This document shows, one piece after another, positions 7,021-14,672 of a DNA stretch of 14,672 bases. The notes beneath the pieces are model-generated. The model did not search any database. It was not told the DNA's origin and was given only the letters and a program-made list of their open reading frames with translations. A program made the position numbers and the translations under genes. This DNA is from Microbacteriaceae bacterium (GTDB taxonomy: Bacteria; Actinomycetota; Actinomycetes; Actinomycetales; Microbacteriaceae), in NCBI GenBank assembly GCA_025464125.1, contig JAODLU010000264.1:1-14672 (forward strand). The letters run 5' to 3'. Position 1 is the first letter of the stretch, and each line of letters starts with the position of its first letter.

Positions 7021-7623
7021 CTAGCCAAGTTTCGCAACTGCGATGTTGAGCTCGAGAACGTTGACCGTTGGCTCGCCGAGGTAGCCGAGTTCACGGCCGC
7101 GCACCATGGAGTCGACGAGCGCTGCGACATCCGACTCCTCCAGCCCGCGGGCAGCGGCCACTCGGGCCACCTGCTGTCGAGCGTAGTCCGGGCTGATCTG
7201 GGAATCGAGGCCGGACGCGCTGGCGGTCAGTGCGTCGGCCGGCACTGACGATGGTTCGACCCCGTCGAGCGCTGCGATGGTCGCGCGACGCTGCTCGATG
7301 GCCTTCAGCAGGGCTGCGCTCTCCGTGCCCTGGTTGGAACCGCTCGAACTCGCGCCGTCGTAACCATCGCCCGCCGACGATGGCCTCGACTGGAACCACT
7401 GCGGCAGCGCAGTGCCGTCCTTGCCTGTGAACTGCTGGCCGATGAGGCTCGAGCCCACGATGGCGCCGTCGACCGAGAGCAGGCTTCCATCCGCCATGGC
7501 CGGCATGGTGCGCGCTACCAGGGTGATCGCGAGCGGATAGGCAAGCCCGAGCACGACAGTTGCGACGAGCAGCACGCGAAGTGCGACCCAATACTGGCGG
7601 AGTGTTCCGTGCGATGTAGACAT
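7021..7623 (-). CDS. kdpC: KdpC, potassium-transporting ATPase subunit C
   Basis: This 200-residue accessory subunit of the KdpFABC pump holds KdpA and KdpB together and supports ATP binding. A single N-terminal helix at about 13-36 (VALRVLLVATVVLGLAYPLA) anchors it, and the rest is extracytoplasmic. The family blocks are visible: GSLLSVDGAIVGSSLIGQQF at 46-65, FQSRPSSAGDGYDGASSSGS at 77-96, and DALTASASGLDSQISPDYA near 130-148. The block after that has QQVARVAAARGL, and LGYLGEPTVNVLELN lies near the C-terminus. The ATG at 7623 is 18 bases after kdpB, with only a weak purine-rich ribosome site. The gene is full length. Confidence 0.95.
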   Translation of the reverse strand: MSTSHGTLRQYWVALRVLLVATVVLGLAYPLAITLVARTMPAMADGSLLSVDGAIVGSSLIGQQFTGKDGTALPQWFQSRPSSAGDGYDGASSSGSNQGTESAALLKAIEQRRATIAALDGVEPSSVPADALTASASGLDSQISPDYARQQVARVAAARGLEESDVAALVDSMVRGRELGYLGEPTVNVLELNIAVAKLG

Positions 7624-7641
7624 GGTTTCTTTTCTCTCTTG

Positions 7642-9729
7642 TTAGAAGCCGGGGAACAGGCTGATGACGAGGTCGATCAGCTTGATGCCGACGAAGGGGG
7701 CGATGAGGCCGCCGAGCCCGTAGATGAGCAAATTGCGACCGAGGATGCTCGATGCCTTCGCTGCACGATAGGCAACGCCGCGGAGTGCGAGCGGGATCAA
7801 TGCCACGATCACCAGTGCGTTGAAGATGACCGCAGACAGGATCGCGGATGCCGGTGAGTGCAGCCCCATGAAGTTCAGCGCGGCGAGTCCTGGGTAGCTG
7901 GCGACGAACATGGCGGGAATTATCGCGAAGTACTTGGCAACATCGTTGGCGATCGAGAAAGTCGTCAGCGACCCACGGGTGATCAGCAGTTGTTTGCCGA
8001 TGCGCACGATGTCGATGAGTTTCGTCGGGTCGGAGTCGAGGTCAACCATGTTGCCTGCCTCCTTAGCGGCAGACGTGCCGGTGTTCATCGCAACCCCGAC
8101 ATCCGCCTGGGCGAGGGCCGGCGCGTCGTTCGTGCCGTCCCCGGTCATCGCGACCAGGTTGCCGCCCTCCTGTTCCTTTCGAATGAGCGCCATCTTGTCT
8201 TCCGGAGTCGCCTCGGCGAGGTAATCGTCGACGCCCGCCTCTGCCGCGATCGCTTTCGCGGTCAGCGGGTTGTCGCCGGTGATCATCACGGTGCGGATGC
8301 CCATCCTGCGCAGGTCCGCGAAGCGTTCTTTCAGGCCCGTCTTCACGACGTCCTTCAGGCAGACGACTCCGAGCACTGTGGCCGCACCTGCAGCGGTGCG
8401 GGAGGCGACGACGAGTGGCGTACCGCCGGCTTCGGAGATTCGCGTCACGATGCCGTCAAGCTCCTGCGTGGTTCTGGCGTCGGACGTGCCGGTCCAGGCC
8501 GCAACCATGGAACCCGCGCCCTTGCGCACCTGGCTGCCATCCGCGTAGTCGACGCCGCTCATGCGCGTCTGGGCGGTGAAAGGCACCACCTGGCCGGCAA
8601 CGGATTCCGGGATGCCGTGGCCCTGTTCACGGGCGAGGTCGAGAATCGACTTGCCCTCTGGCGTCGGATCGCTCAGTGATGCGGCAGCTGCAGCGATGGC
8701 GAGGGTCTCGCTGGAGACACCTGCCAGCGGTGCGAATTCTGCGGCCCGACGGTTGCCGTAGGTGATCGTTCCAGTCTTATCGAGCAGGAGGGTCGTCACG
8801 TCCCCCGCGGCCTCGACGGCTCGTCCGGAAAGCGCAAGAACGTTGTGCTGCACCAGCCTGTCCATGCCGGCGATGCCGATGGCCGAGAGCAGGGCGCCGA
8901 TCGTCGTCGGTATCAGGCAGACGAGCAGGGCGACCAGCACGGGCACGCTCTGCGCTGCACCCGAGTACCCGGCGATCGGGTTGATCGCCAGCACGACGAC
9001 GAGGAAGACGATCGACAGGCTGGCGAGCAGGATGTTCAGCGCGATCTCATTCGGAGTCTTCTGCCGCGAGGCTCCCTCCACCAGGGCGATCATGCGGTCG
9101 ACGAATGTCTCGCCAGGCTTGCTCGTGATCTTCACGACCACCCGGTCTGACAGCACGAGGGTGCCACCGGTCACGGCGCTGCGGTCGCCGCCGGACTCCC
9201 GAACGACCGGAGCGGATTCACCGGTGATGGCCGACTCGTCGATCGAGGCGATGCCCCGGATGACGTCGCCGTCGCCGGGGACGGTTTCCCCGGCCGAGAC
9301 GGAGACGATGTCGCCCAGCCTGAGTTCGACAGAGGCCACGAGTTCGGTCTCGCTGTCCTCGTTGACGAAGGAGATGTAGCGGTTGGCCATCGTGCTCGTG
9401 CGACTCGCGCGAAGCGATGCGGCTTGCGCCTTGCCGCGGCCCTCCGCTACGGCTTCCGCAAGATTTGCAAAGACGACTGTCAGCCACAGCCACACAGCGA
9501 TCGCCCAAATAAACGCCACGGACCCGGTGGAGTCTGTGGCCGCCCCCATGAACGGAGTAGCGACAGCCAGGGCGGTCGTGAGCACAGCGCCGACCTCGAC
9601 GATGAACATGACCGGGTTGTGCCACATCAGTCGTGGGTCGAGCTTCTGCGCGGCGCCCGGCAGGGCTGCGAAGAGCTGGCGCGGTCCGAACGCCGAAGCG
9701 CCGGCCGATGTTGCTGCGATGGTGGTCAT
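7642..9729 (-). CDS. kdpB: KdpB, potassium-transporting P-type ATPase catalytic subunit
   Basis: This 695-residue subunit hydrolyses ATP to drive potassium uptake through KdpA. All P-type motifs are present: TGES at 169-172 in the actuator domain, [10 protein letters not shown] at 271-280 in the membrane, and the phosphorylated D317 in DKTGT. The nucleotide-binding FTAQTRMSG is at 384-392, TGDN at 484-487 and TGDGTNDAP at 529-537. In E. coli KdpB the serine of the TGES motif is an inhibitory phosphorylation site, and its equivalent S172 is kept. The open frame extends 80 codons further upstream into kdpA. The ATG at 9729 was chosen because AAGGA lies upstream, the kdpA stop is two bases before it, and family similarity begins near residue 17 ([20 protein letters not shown]). 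Confidence 0.97.
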   Translation of the reverse strand: MTTIAATSAGASAFGPRQLFAALPGAAQKLDPRLMWHNPVMFIVEVGAVLTTALAVATPFMGAATDSTGSVAFIWAIAVWLWLTVVFANLAEAVAEGRGKAQAASLRASRTSTMANRYISFVNEDSETELVASVELRLGDIVSVSAGETVPGDGDVIRGIASIDESAITGESAPVVRESGGDRSAVTGGTLVLSDRVVVKITSKPGETFVDRMIALVEGASRQKTPNEIALNILLASLSIVFLVVVLAINPIAGYSGAAQSVPVLVALLVCLIPTTIGALLSAIGIAGMDRLVQHNVLALSGRAVEAAGDVTTLLLDKTGTITYGNRRAAEFAPLAGVSSETLAIAAAAASLSDPTPEGKSILDLAREQGHGIPESVAGQVVPFTAQTRMSGVDYADGSQVRKGAGSMVAAWTGTSDARTTQELDGIVTRISEAGGTPLVVASRTAAGAATVLGVVCLKDVVKTGLKERFADLRRMGIRTVMITGDNPLTAKAIAAEAGVDDYLAEATPEDKMALIRKEQEGGNLVAMTGDGTNDAPALAQADVGVAMNTGTSAAKEAGNMVDLDSDPTKLIDIVRIGKQLLITRGSLTTFSIANDVAKYFAIIPAMFVASYPGLAALNFMGLHSPASAILSAVIFNALVIVALIPLALRGVAYRAAKASSILGRNLLIYGLGGLIAPFVGIKLIDLVISLFPGF

Positions 9730-9731
9730 GA

Positions 9732-11408
9732 TTACTGCAGTCCTTCTGCGATGGGTCCGAGTGCGAGCACAGGGAGGTAAGTGAGAGCTGAGACGAGCAC
9801 GATGGTGCCGACCAGCAGGCCGATGAACTGGGGGCGGTGGGTTGGCAGGGTGCCAGCGGTTTGCGGAATGCGGTCCTGGGCCGCCAGCGAGCCGGCGAGA
9901 GCGAGCACGAAGACGATTGGCAGGAACCTGCCAAGAAGCATCGCGACGCCGAGGGCAGTGTTGAACCACGGGGTGTTCGCCGTCAGGCCAGCGAATGCTG
10001 ATCCGTTGTTGTTCGCCGCCGAGGTGAACGCGTAGAGCACCTCCGAATAGCCGTGCAGGCCGCCGTTCGCCATGGACGTGCCGACGACATCCGCCTTCAC
10101 GGCCGGGATGGCGAAGCTCAGCGCCGTGCCAGCCAGCACGAGCACCGGCGTGGTCAGGATGTAAAGGCTGGCCAGCTTGATCTCCCTGGCGCCCATCTTC
10201 TTGCCGAGGTATTCGGGAGTCCTGCCGACCATGAGACCGGCGACGAACACTGCGATCACCGCCATAACGAGGATGCCGTAGAGGCCGGACCCGACGCCTC
10301 CTGGAGCGACCTCCCCGAGCATCATGTCGACCATCGCGAGGCCGCCGGCAAGCGGCGTGAAGCTGTCATGCATCGAGTCGACTGCGCCTGTTGACGTGAG
10401 CGTTGTCGAAGTGGCGAAGATCGCTGAGCCGACCACACCGAATCGGGTCTCTATCCCTTCGAGTGCGCCGCCCGCAGCTTTCGCCGCGGTGCCAAGCACC
10501 GAGACCTGTAGCCAGACCATCAGCGCTGAGGAGGCGATCCAGAACACGCTCATCGTGCCGAGAATCGCGTAGCCCTGGCGGTTGTCACCGACCAGCCTGC
10601 CGAACGTGCGGGGGAGTGCGAACGGGATGGCGAGCATGAGCGCGATCTCGAACAGGTTTGTCCAGGCACGCGGGTTCTCGAACGGGTGCGCGGAATTGGC
10701 GTTGAAGAATCCGCCGCCGTTTGTACCCAGCTCTTTGATCGCCTCCTGCGAGGCCACCGGACCGCCCGGTATCGACTGCGTCGCGCCGGTGATGGTCGTG
10801 ACGTCATGGAACCCGGAGAAGTTCTGGATGACGCCTCCGGCGATCAGGATCACCGCGGCGACAATGGACAGCGGCAGCAGGATGCGCAGCACCCCACGGG
10901 TCAGGTCGACCCAGAAGTTGCCGAGCGTTCGTGAGCGTACTGATGCGAATCCGCGCACGAGTGCGACGGCGACAGCGAGTCCGACTGCAGCCGAGAGAAA
11001 GTTCTGTACCGCCAGCCCGACCAGTTGCACCGTGTAGCCCATGGTCTGTTCCGGCGAATACGACTGCCAGTTCGTGTTCGTCACGAATGAGATCGCTGTG
11101 TTCCAGGCGAGCCCTGGCTCCACGGGTGGCAGGCCGAGCGAATACGGCAGTATCGCCTGCGTGCGCTGCACGAGATAGACGGCGAGAACCCCGACCACCG
11201 AGAACGCGATAATGCTGCGCAGGTAGATGGGCCACGCCTGTCCAGACGACGAATCGACCCCAACGAGCCTGTAAAGGCCTCGCTCGATTCGAAGGTCTTT
11301 TGCTGGGCCGTAGACCCTCGCCATGTAGTTGCCGAGCGGGCGATAGAGCAGGCCGATCACGAGCACGATGGTGCCGAGCTGCAGCACAGCCAGCCAGAGG
11401 TCGCTCAT
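9732..11408 (-). CDS. kdpA: KdpA, potassium-binding channel-like subunit
   Basis: This 558-residue polytopic membrane protein forms the selective potassium pathway of the Kdp pump. The four pore-loop regions of the filter are visible: TNTNWQSYS at 110-118, GTNGGGFFN at 228-236, [12 protein letters not shown] at 334-345 and [11 protein letters not shown] at 462-472. About ten membrane helices lie between them. The true start is the ATG at 11408, which shares its A with the TGA stop of kdpF (TGATG). The open frame continues 74 codons upstream through the two small genes, but that extension does not look like KdpA. The length matches the E. coli protein (557 residues). Confidence 0.97.
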   Translation of the reverse strand: MSDLWLAVLQLGTIVLVIGLLYRPLGNYMARVYGPAKDLRIERGLYRLVGVDSSSGQAWPIYLRSIIAFSVVGVLAVYLVQRTQAILPYSLGLPPVEPGLAWNTAISFVTNTNWQSYSPEQTMGYTVQLVGLAVQNFLSAAVGLAVAVALVRGFASVRSRTLGNFWVDLTRGVLRILLPLSIVAAVILIAGGVIQNFSGFHDVTTITGATQSIPGGPVASQEAIKELGTNGGGFFNANSAHPFENPRAWTNLFEIALMLAIPFALPRTFGRLVGDNRQGYAILGTMSVFWIASSALMVWLQVSVLGTAAKAAGGALEGIETRFGVVGSAIFATSTTLTSTGAVDSMHDSFTPLAGGLAMVDMMLGEVAPGGVGSGLYGILVMAVIAVFVAGLMVGRTPEYLGKKMGAREIKLASLYILTTPVLVLAGTALSFAIPAVKADVVGTSMANGGLHGYSEVLYAFTSAANNNGSAFAGLTANTPWFNTALGVAMLLGRFLPIVFVLALAGSLAAQDRIPQTAGTLPTHRPQFIGLLVGTIVLVSALTYLPVLALGPIAEGLQ

Positions 11409-11497
11409 CAGAAACGCTCGGGCTTCAGCAGTGCGTAGACCAGGTAGGCGATTGCGGCCAGCGCGAGTACCGCGCTCAGGACGCTGAAGACGATCAC
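11408..11497 (-). CDS. kdpF: KdpF, small lipid-like subunit of the Kdp pump
   Basis: This 29-residue peptide is one hydrophobic helix, starting [17 protein letters not shown] and ending YALLKPERF, the standard C-terminus of KdpF. KdpF sits between the subunits of the KdpFABC complex and stabilises it. It starts with GTG at 11497, overlapping the stop of the preceding 27-residue gene by four bases (GTGA). Its TGA overlaps the kdpA ATG by one base. Its position and ending make the identification firm despite its small size. Confidence 0.93.
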   Translation of the reverse strand: MIVFSVLSAVLALAAIAYLVYALLKPERF

Positions 11498-11577
11498 AGC
11501 TTCTCGACCCCCCGAGCAACGAGGGCGACGATGGCGAATAGCGCCACCGCGCCGAGAACATAGATGACATCCAGCAT
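11494..11577 (-). CDS. 27-residue membrane peptide, first gene of the kdp operon
   Basis: A short frame starts with ATG at 11577, five bases after an excellent Shine-Dalgarno (GGAGG). It encodes 27 residues beginning [20 protein letters not shown] and ending ARGVEKL. This is a single membrane helix with a charged C-terminal tail, similar in size and layout to KdpF but without the KPERF ending. Its stop overlaps the kdpF GTG by four bases, so kdpF translation is probably coupled to it. It has the strongest ribosome site of the first genes in the operon. It could be a second KdpF-like subunit, a regulatory micropeptide, or a leader that sets translation of kdpF. No function is established from the sequence. 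Confidence 0.8.
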   Translation of the reverse strand: MLDVIYVLGAVALFAIVALVARGVEKL

Positions 11578-11653
11578 GGAATCCTCCGAGCCGGGCACGC
11601 CACAGCGGCGGCCACGAAGAGAGTCCACACCTCGCGCAGCCAGCGCGAGCGAG

Positions 11654-11672
11654 TCCTAACGCATTCCTAACG
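11654..11672 (-). promoter_or_regulatory. Direct repeat upstream of kdp, candidate KdpE operator
   Basis: TCCTAACG occurs twice on the plus strand, at 11654-11661 and 11665-11672, separated by three bases. The period of 11 bases is about one helical turn, as is usual for OmpR-family dimers bound head to tail. It lies 77 bases upstream of the first kdp start codon, in the 134-base spacer after ppgK. KdpE is encoded at the other end of the operon, so autoregulation is expected. No convincing -10 hexamer could be fixed beside it. Confidence 0.5.
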
Positions 11673-11711
11673 GGTCAGGCGACAATCCTCACTCGCTGGG
11701 CCCCTGTGCGC

Positions 11712-12461
11712 CTATTTTCCCGAGGCGAGAGCGGCGGCCCCGAGGATGCCGGCGTTATTACGCAGGGTCGCTGGCACGATCTTCGTGTCGATCTTGATGA
11801 GGGGGAGAAAGTCTTCGAACTCCTTCGAAACACCTCCACCGACGATGATGAGATCCGGATGAAAGAGCTTCTCGAGTGTGGAGTAGTACAGCTGCAGGCG
11901 CGCCGCCCACGCTTCCCAGTCGAGGTTGTCCCGCTCTTTGGCGGCAAATGAGGCCTTGGTCTCGTAGTCGACGCCTTCGATCTCCAGGTGGCCGAGCTCA
12001 GCGTTCGGAACGAGCACTCCGTTGTAGATGAGCGCGCTGCCGATTCCGGTGCCGAGCGTCGTCATGATGACGAGGCCCTTTTGCTTCTCAGCCGCGCCGT
12101 AGATGCTCTCTGCGTAGCCGGCGGCATCCGCATCATTGACGAAATGGATGTCGCGGTTCAGGTTCTTCTCGAAGAGCTTCTCCGCCTCGAGGCCGATCCA
12201 GCTCTTGGCCACGTTGGCGGCGGACAGTGTGCGGCCCTTCAGTACGACCGCGGGAAAGCACACCCCGACCGGCTCTTTCTTCTCGGTGCGCCCGAGTTGT
12301 TCGATCAGGTCTTTCACGGTGTCGACGATGTCCTGCGGCTCGCCGCCAGTAGGCGTCGGAATCTTGATCCTCTTGGAGAGCAGAGTGCCGCTCTCAACGT
12401 CGACCACCGCACCCTTGATGCCGGTGCCGCCGATGTCGATGCCTACCGCTTTGTGAGCCAT
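11712..12461 (-). CDS. ppgK: Polyphosphate glucokinase (ROK family)
   Basis: This 249-residue cytoplasmic enzyme makes glucose 6-phosphate from glucose with polyphosphate or ATP, the usual glucokinase of actinobacteria. The phosphate-binding loop GIDIGGTGIKG spans 7-17. The catalytic Asp is D110 in VNDADAAG. The second phosphate motif, TLGTGIG, is at 135-141, and the glucose-binding ELGHLEIEG is at 155-163. The zinc-binding Cys cluster of typical ROK proteins is absent, as in polyphosphate glucokinases. The ATG at 12461 has GGAAGA about eight bases upstream. It is transcribed in the same direction as kdp, but a 134-base gap with an operator-like repeat separates them, so they are probably not one unit. 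Confidence 0.92.
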   Translation of the reverse strand: MAHKAVGIDIGGTGIKGAVVDVESGTLLSKRIKIPTPTGGEPQDIVDTVKDLIEQLGRTEKKEPVGVCFPAVVLKGRTLSAANVAKSWIGLEAEKLFEKNLNRDIHFVNDADAAGYAESIYGAAEKQKGLVIMTTLGTGIGSALIYNGVLVPNAELGHLEIEGVDYETKASFAAKERDNLDWEAWAARLQLYYSTLEKLFHPDLIIVGGGVSKEFEDFLPLIKIDTKIVPATLRNNAGILGAAALASGK

Positions 12462-12499
12462 TGGTCCATTCTTCCGTCAGCAAAGCCTGCAGCCCGCGC

Positions 12500-12556
12500 C
12501 GAGATGACACTCATGGTTGCTTCGGGTCGCCCAGAGCAACCAAAAGTGTCAACTCG
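12500..12556. repeat. 57-base nested palindrome in the ppgK divergent spacer
   Basis: Four segments pair in one register around a TCG loop at 12527-12529: CGAG/CTCG (4 pairs), TGACACT/AGTGTCA (7), TGGTTGCT/AGCAACCA (8) and GGG/CCC (3). Only one single mismatch and two 2-by-2 internal interruptions break it, so 22 of 27 positions are Watson-Crick pairs. It begins 39 bases upstream of the ppgK ATG and ends 76 bases before the small plus-strand gene. There is no T-run on the 3' side for either strand, so it is not a standard terminator. It could be a hairpin in the ppgK leader RNA, a large operator, or a dispersed palindromic element. Confidence 0.75.
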
Positions 12557-12597
12557 CAGCCAGCCGGGCCGGTCCTGCCCACTCGAATCCTTGGGCA

Positions 12598-12603
12598 TAG
12601 GAT
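12598..12603 (+). promoter_or_regulatory. Putative -10 element of the 55-residue gene
   Basis: TAGGAT fits the TANNNT pattern and would give a leader of about 20 bases before the ATG at 12632. No -35 element is convincing at 17-18 bases upstream. Confidence 0.4.
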
Positions 12604-12631
12604 CGATTTTAGGCGAGCGAGGGAGCTACGA

Positions 12632-12799
12632 ATGGCCGAGTGGTATTACAACATCCGCACCAAAGAGGTCGAAGAGGGCAAGCAATCCCTGGCCTCGGAT
12701 CTCGATGGTCCATTTGACAGCCGCGAAGACGCGATGCGCGCTCCGGAGATCATCGCCGAGCGTGCGCGGGCCTGGGCAGAAGAAGAGGGTCGCAGCTAG
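12632..12799 (+). CDS. 55-residue SPOR-like small protein
   Basis: This small acidic protein starts MAEWYYNIRTKEVEEGKQS. It has a central GPFDSREDAMRAPEIIAER and a charged C-terminal helix ending RAWAEEEGRS. The ATG is six bases after GGGAG. The pattern of an aromatic start, a GPF/GPY turn and an Ala/Glu-rich helix matches a group of small actinobacterial proteins that databases often call SPOR-domain-like, or (wrongly, in my view) methionine aminopeptidase. No catalytic residues are visible and the function is unknown. An upstream in-frame ATG at 12461 would add 57 residues with no coding character and run through the palindrome, so it was rejected. Its TAG stop and the panB stop share the palindrome CTAG at 12796-12799. 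Confidence 0.78.
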   Translation: MAEWYYNIRTKEVEEGKQSLASDLDGPFDSREDAMRAPEIIAERARAWAEEEGRS

Positions 12800-13632
12800 T
12801 CCTCGTATTCGTGTTCCTTGGCCGGGTACTCGCCTGAGGCGACGTCTGCGCGGTAGTTCTCGACGGCATCCGTCAGCACTCCTGCGAGATTCGCGTACTG
12901 CCGAACGAACTTCGGCACGCGTCCGGTCGTAAGGCCTGCCCAGTCTGTCCAGACGAGCAGCTGGCCGTCGACGTGTGGTCCGGCTCCGACGCCGATAGTG
13001 GGAATCTGCAGCTCTTTGGTGATCTGGGCAGCGAGCGCCGACGGAACCATCTCGAGCACAACGGCGAATGCGCCAGCAGCTTCGACTGCATGGGCATCTG
13101 CGAGAAGCGCTTCAGCGCCCTCGCCGCGCCCCTGGATCATGTGGCCACCGAGACCGTGTTCGCTCTGCGGGGTGAAACCGATGTGGGCCATCACGGGGAT
13201 GCCGGCCGACACGATCCGCCGGATCTGTTCGGAACTGCGCACCCCGCCCTCGAGTTTGACCGCGTGCGCGTGCGTCTCTTTCATGAAACGGAACGCAGTG
13301 TGCAGAGCCTCATCCGGACTGGTCTCGTATGAGCCGAACGGCATGTCTGCGACCACGAATGCTCGGGAAACGGCTCCGGCCACAGCTCGCGTCAGTGGGA
13401 TCAGCTCGTCGAGGGTTACCGGCAGCGTTGTGTCGTAACCGAACACGGTGTTGCCGGCCGAATCGCCGACCAGCAAAAAGTCGATGCCCGCCGCGTCGAA
13501 GATTCCGGCGGTGAGCTGGTCGTAGCTGGTGAGGCCGGTGATCTTGACCCCGTTCTGCTTCGCGTTCTGGAAGTGCCTGGTGCGCACACGTTTGAGGTTC
13601 GCCTGCGCTGCCGCTGCTGTGGGGTCAGTCAT
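12796..13632 (-). CDS. panB: 3-methyl-2-oxobutanoate hydroxymethyltransferase
   Basis: This 278-residue cytoplasmic enzyme catalyses the first committed step of pantothenate (coenzyme A) synthesis. It transfers a hydroxymethyl group from methylene-tetrahydrofolate to 3-methyl-2-oxobutanoate to form ketopantoate. The metal and substrate residues match E. coli PanB: D57 in LLVGDSAGN, D96 in VVADMPFGSY, K126 and E128 in HAVKLEGG, and the general base E194 in VVLEMVP. Other family blocks are HIGFTPQ at 140-146 and TIGVGAGPHVDGQLLVWTD at 202-220. The ATG at 13632 was preferred over one at 13668, which lacks a ribosome site and would add 12 residues before the family similarity. No other pan gene is in the window. 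Confidence 0.95.
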   Translation of the reverse strand: MTDPTAAAAQANLKRVRTRHFQNAKQNGVKITGLTSYDQLTAGIFDAAGIDFLLVGDSAGNTVFGYDTTLPVTLDELIPLTRAVAGAVSRAFVVADMPFGSYETSPDEALHTAFRFMKETHAHAVKLEGGVRSSEQIRRIVSAGIPVMAHIGFTPQSEHGLGGHMIQGRGEGAEALLADAHAVEAAGAFAVVLEMVPSALAAQITKELQIPTIGVGAGPHVDGQLLVWTDWAGLTTGRVPKFVRQYANLAGVLTDAVENYRADVASGEYPAKEHEYED

Positions 13633-13674
13633 AACAGCCAGCCTAATAGCGGCGCGACGTGAGACCATTAAGCG

Positions 13675-14672
13675 GTGACGCCCAGCCCACAGAGACCTCG
13701 CCGGGCGACTGCGCGAGACGTCGCAGAACTGGTCGGATGCTCAGTCGCAACCGTCTCGCTGGTAGTCAACGGCAAGGCTGCAGGTCGCCTTACGCCCTCG
13801 TTGCAGGAGCGCGTGCGCGCGGCCGTCAGGCAACTGGACTATCGGGTGAACAGCACGGCAAGCGCTCTCGCGACCGGCACACCCACGACTGTCGCATTCG
13901 TCAGCCCCGACCCTGCCAACCCCTTCTTCGCCCTGGTTCTCGAGGGACTTGTCGAGACCCTCGACGAGGACCTGTCTGTGACCTTGCTCGTGCCAACACG
14001 CGGTGGTGACTACGACCCGCGCACCGTGCAAAGGGCACTTGCTGGCGATCTCGCGGGGCTCGTGCTCGTCGCGCCGAGCAGGTCCCTGCTCGACGCGCTC
14101 ATCCCGACCTGCCCGGTTGTGCTGCTCGATGCCGGTCCGTATGACGGCGACCTGCCGGCCATCGAACTCGACGTTGAATCGGCGGCACGGCACATCGCGA
14201 ACCATCTCGTCGATCTCGGTCACCGTCGGTTCGCCTATGTCGGCGCCGATCGCGACAAGCTGTCAGTGCACCAGCGCCGCGAGGCGCTTGCCGCCCAGCT
14301 GCATGGGCTCGGTGCATCCCTGGTCGTGCCAGACGTGCTCGTGGGCCGCATCTCGACTGCCGCGGCGCTGGAGGCCGTTCGCGCGGCCTGGCCGGAGTGG
14401 CAGGCTGCTGGCGTCACCGCAGTCGTCTGCGGTGACGACCTGCTCGCCTATGGCGTGCTGCAGTTCGCGCAGGCGGAGGGCGTTGCAGTGCCCGGCCGGC
14501 TCTCGGTCACCGGATTCAACGACCTGCCGTATTCGGGCATGGTGTCCCCGTCACTGACGACGGTGGATCTCTCGGCGCGTGAACTCGGCCGGCTTGCCGC
14601 CGCCGCCCTCAACGACCTGGTCGGCGGCACAGCGGCTGGGTCGGTACTTGTGCCTACGAGGCTGGTAGTGCG
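13675..14672 (+). CDS. LacI-family transcriptional regulator (3' end missing)
   Basis: This is a DNA-binding repressor or activator of the LacI/GalR family; 332 residues are visible before the window edge, and only a few should be missing. The helix-turn-helix is TARDVAELVGCSVATVSLVV at 12-31, followed by the hinge helix around YRVNSTASALATG at 56-68. The sugar-binding-protein-like effector domain starts near 72. Late family blocks include VCGDDLLAYGV, LSVTGFNDLPYSGMVSPSLT and LTTVDLSARELGRLAAAAL. The GTG at 13675 must be the start or close to it, because an in-frame TAA lies only two codons upstream; no Shine-Dalgarno is seen, so a leaderless or weakly initiated mRNA is possible. It diverges from panB across 42 bases. 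The effector, probably a sugar or related compound, cannot be told. Confidence 0.9.
   Translation, partial: MTPSPQRPRRATARDVAELVGCSVATVSLVVNGKAAGRLTPSLQERVRAAVRQLDYRVNSTASALATGTPTTVAFVSPDPANPFFALVLEGLVETLDEDLSVTLLVPTRGGDYDPRTVQRALAGDLAGLVLVAPSRSLLDALIPTCPVVLLDAGPYDGDLPAIELDVESAARHIANHLVDLGHRRFAYVGADRDKLSVHQRREALAAQLHGLGASLVVPDVLVGRISTAAALEAVRAAWPEWQAAGVTAVVCGDDLLAYGVLQFAQAEGVAVPGRLSVTGFNDLPYSGMVSPSLTTVDLSARELGRLAAAALNDLVGGTAAGSVLVPTRLVV

Noticed and set aside
9730..9969. 80-codon upstream extension of kdpB
   Set aside because: It overlaps kdpA and lacks similarity to KdpB; the ATG at 9729 has a ribosome site and fits family length.
11409..11630. 74-codon upstream extension of kdpA
   Set aside because: It runs through kdpF and the 27-residue gene in another frame; the ATG at 11408 overlaps the kdpF stop and matches the normal KdpA start.
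12443..12514. Short upstream frame on the minus strand overlapping the ppgK start (23 codons)
   Set aside because: The ATG at 12514 lies inside the palindrome arm with no good ribosome site, and the peptide has no recognisable pattern; it is probably chance.
12547..12552. Minus-strand TTGACA as a -35 box for ppgK
   Set aside because: The hexamer is perfect, but no TANNNT hexamer lies 16-19 bases downstream; it is part of the palindrome arm.
12500..12556. Rho-independent terminator reading of the palindrome
   Set aside because: Neither strand has a T-run after the hairpin, and the flanking genes point away from it.
1..14672. CRISPR arrays, insertion sequences, tRNA genes, phage genes
   Set aside because: No regularly spaced repeats, transposase or integrase motifs, or cloverleaf-like segments were seen by eye on either strand; divergent copies could escape this inspection.

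Overview
The window is a stretch of GC-rich actinobacterial chromosome with tightly packed genes. Three things suggest a member of the Microbacteriaceae: codon use ending strongly in G or C, TANNNT-type -10 elements, and a polyphosphate glucokinase beside a tiny SPOR-like gene and panB. The family assignment is inference; the phylum is well supported by gene content and by the RNase P RNA. I see no insertion sequence, phage gene, CRISPR array or tRNA.

Left part (1-3816): a minus-strand unit holds a ferric-reductase-like membrane flavohaem protein, followed by the first codons of a gene cut by the window edge, probably an FMN-binding electron carrier. Divergent from it lies the RNase P RNA gene (rnpB, 1702-2087, plus strand), which long spurious reading frames cover on both strands. 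Next are a VIT1/CCC1-type metal transporter (minus) and a divergent short-chain dehydrogenase of the mycofactocin-coupled type (plus).

Middle part (3846-11577): a complete high-affinity potassium uptake operon on the minus strand, transcribed right to left. It contains a 27-residue membrane peptide, then kdpF (29 residues), kdpA, kdpB, kdpC, the sensor kinase kdpD and the response regulator kdpE. Spacings are overlaps or gaps of at most 18 bases, so it looks like one transcription unit. The two small genes were found by direct translation. A perfect 8-base direct repeat with an 11-base period lies upstream and is the best candidate for the KdpE operator.

Right part (11712-14672): ppgK, polyphosphate/ATP glucokinase, on the minus strand. 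A 171-base divergent spacer follows, holding a striking 57-base nested palindrome. Then come a 55-residue SPOR-like protein (plus), panB of pantothenate synthesis (minus, its stop sharing a CTAG with the small gene), and a divergent LacI-family regulator that runs off the right edge.

Most of the window is housekeeping and well-known physiology. The parts least explained by known families are the 57-base palindrome, the 27-residue peptide ahead of kdpF, the two operator-like direct repeats, and the mycofactocin-type dehydrogenase with no mycofactocin genes in view.
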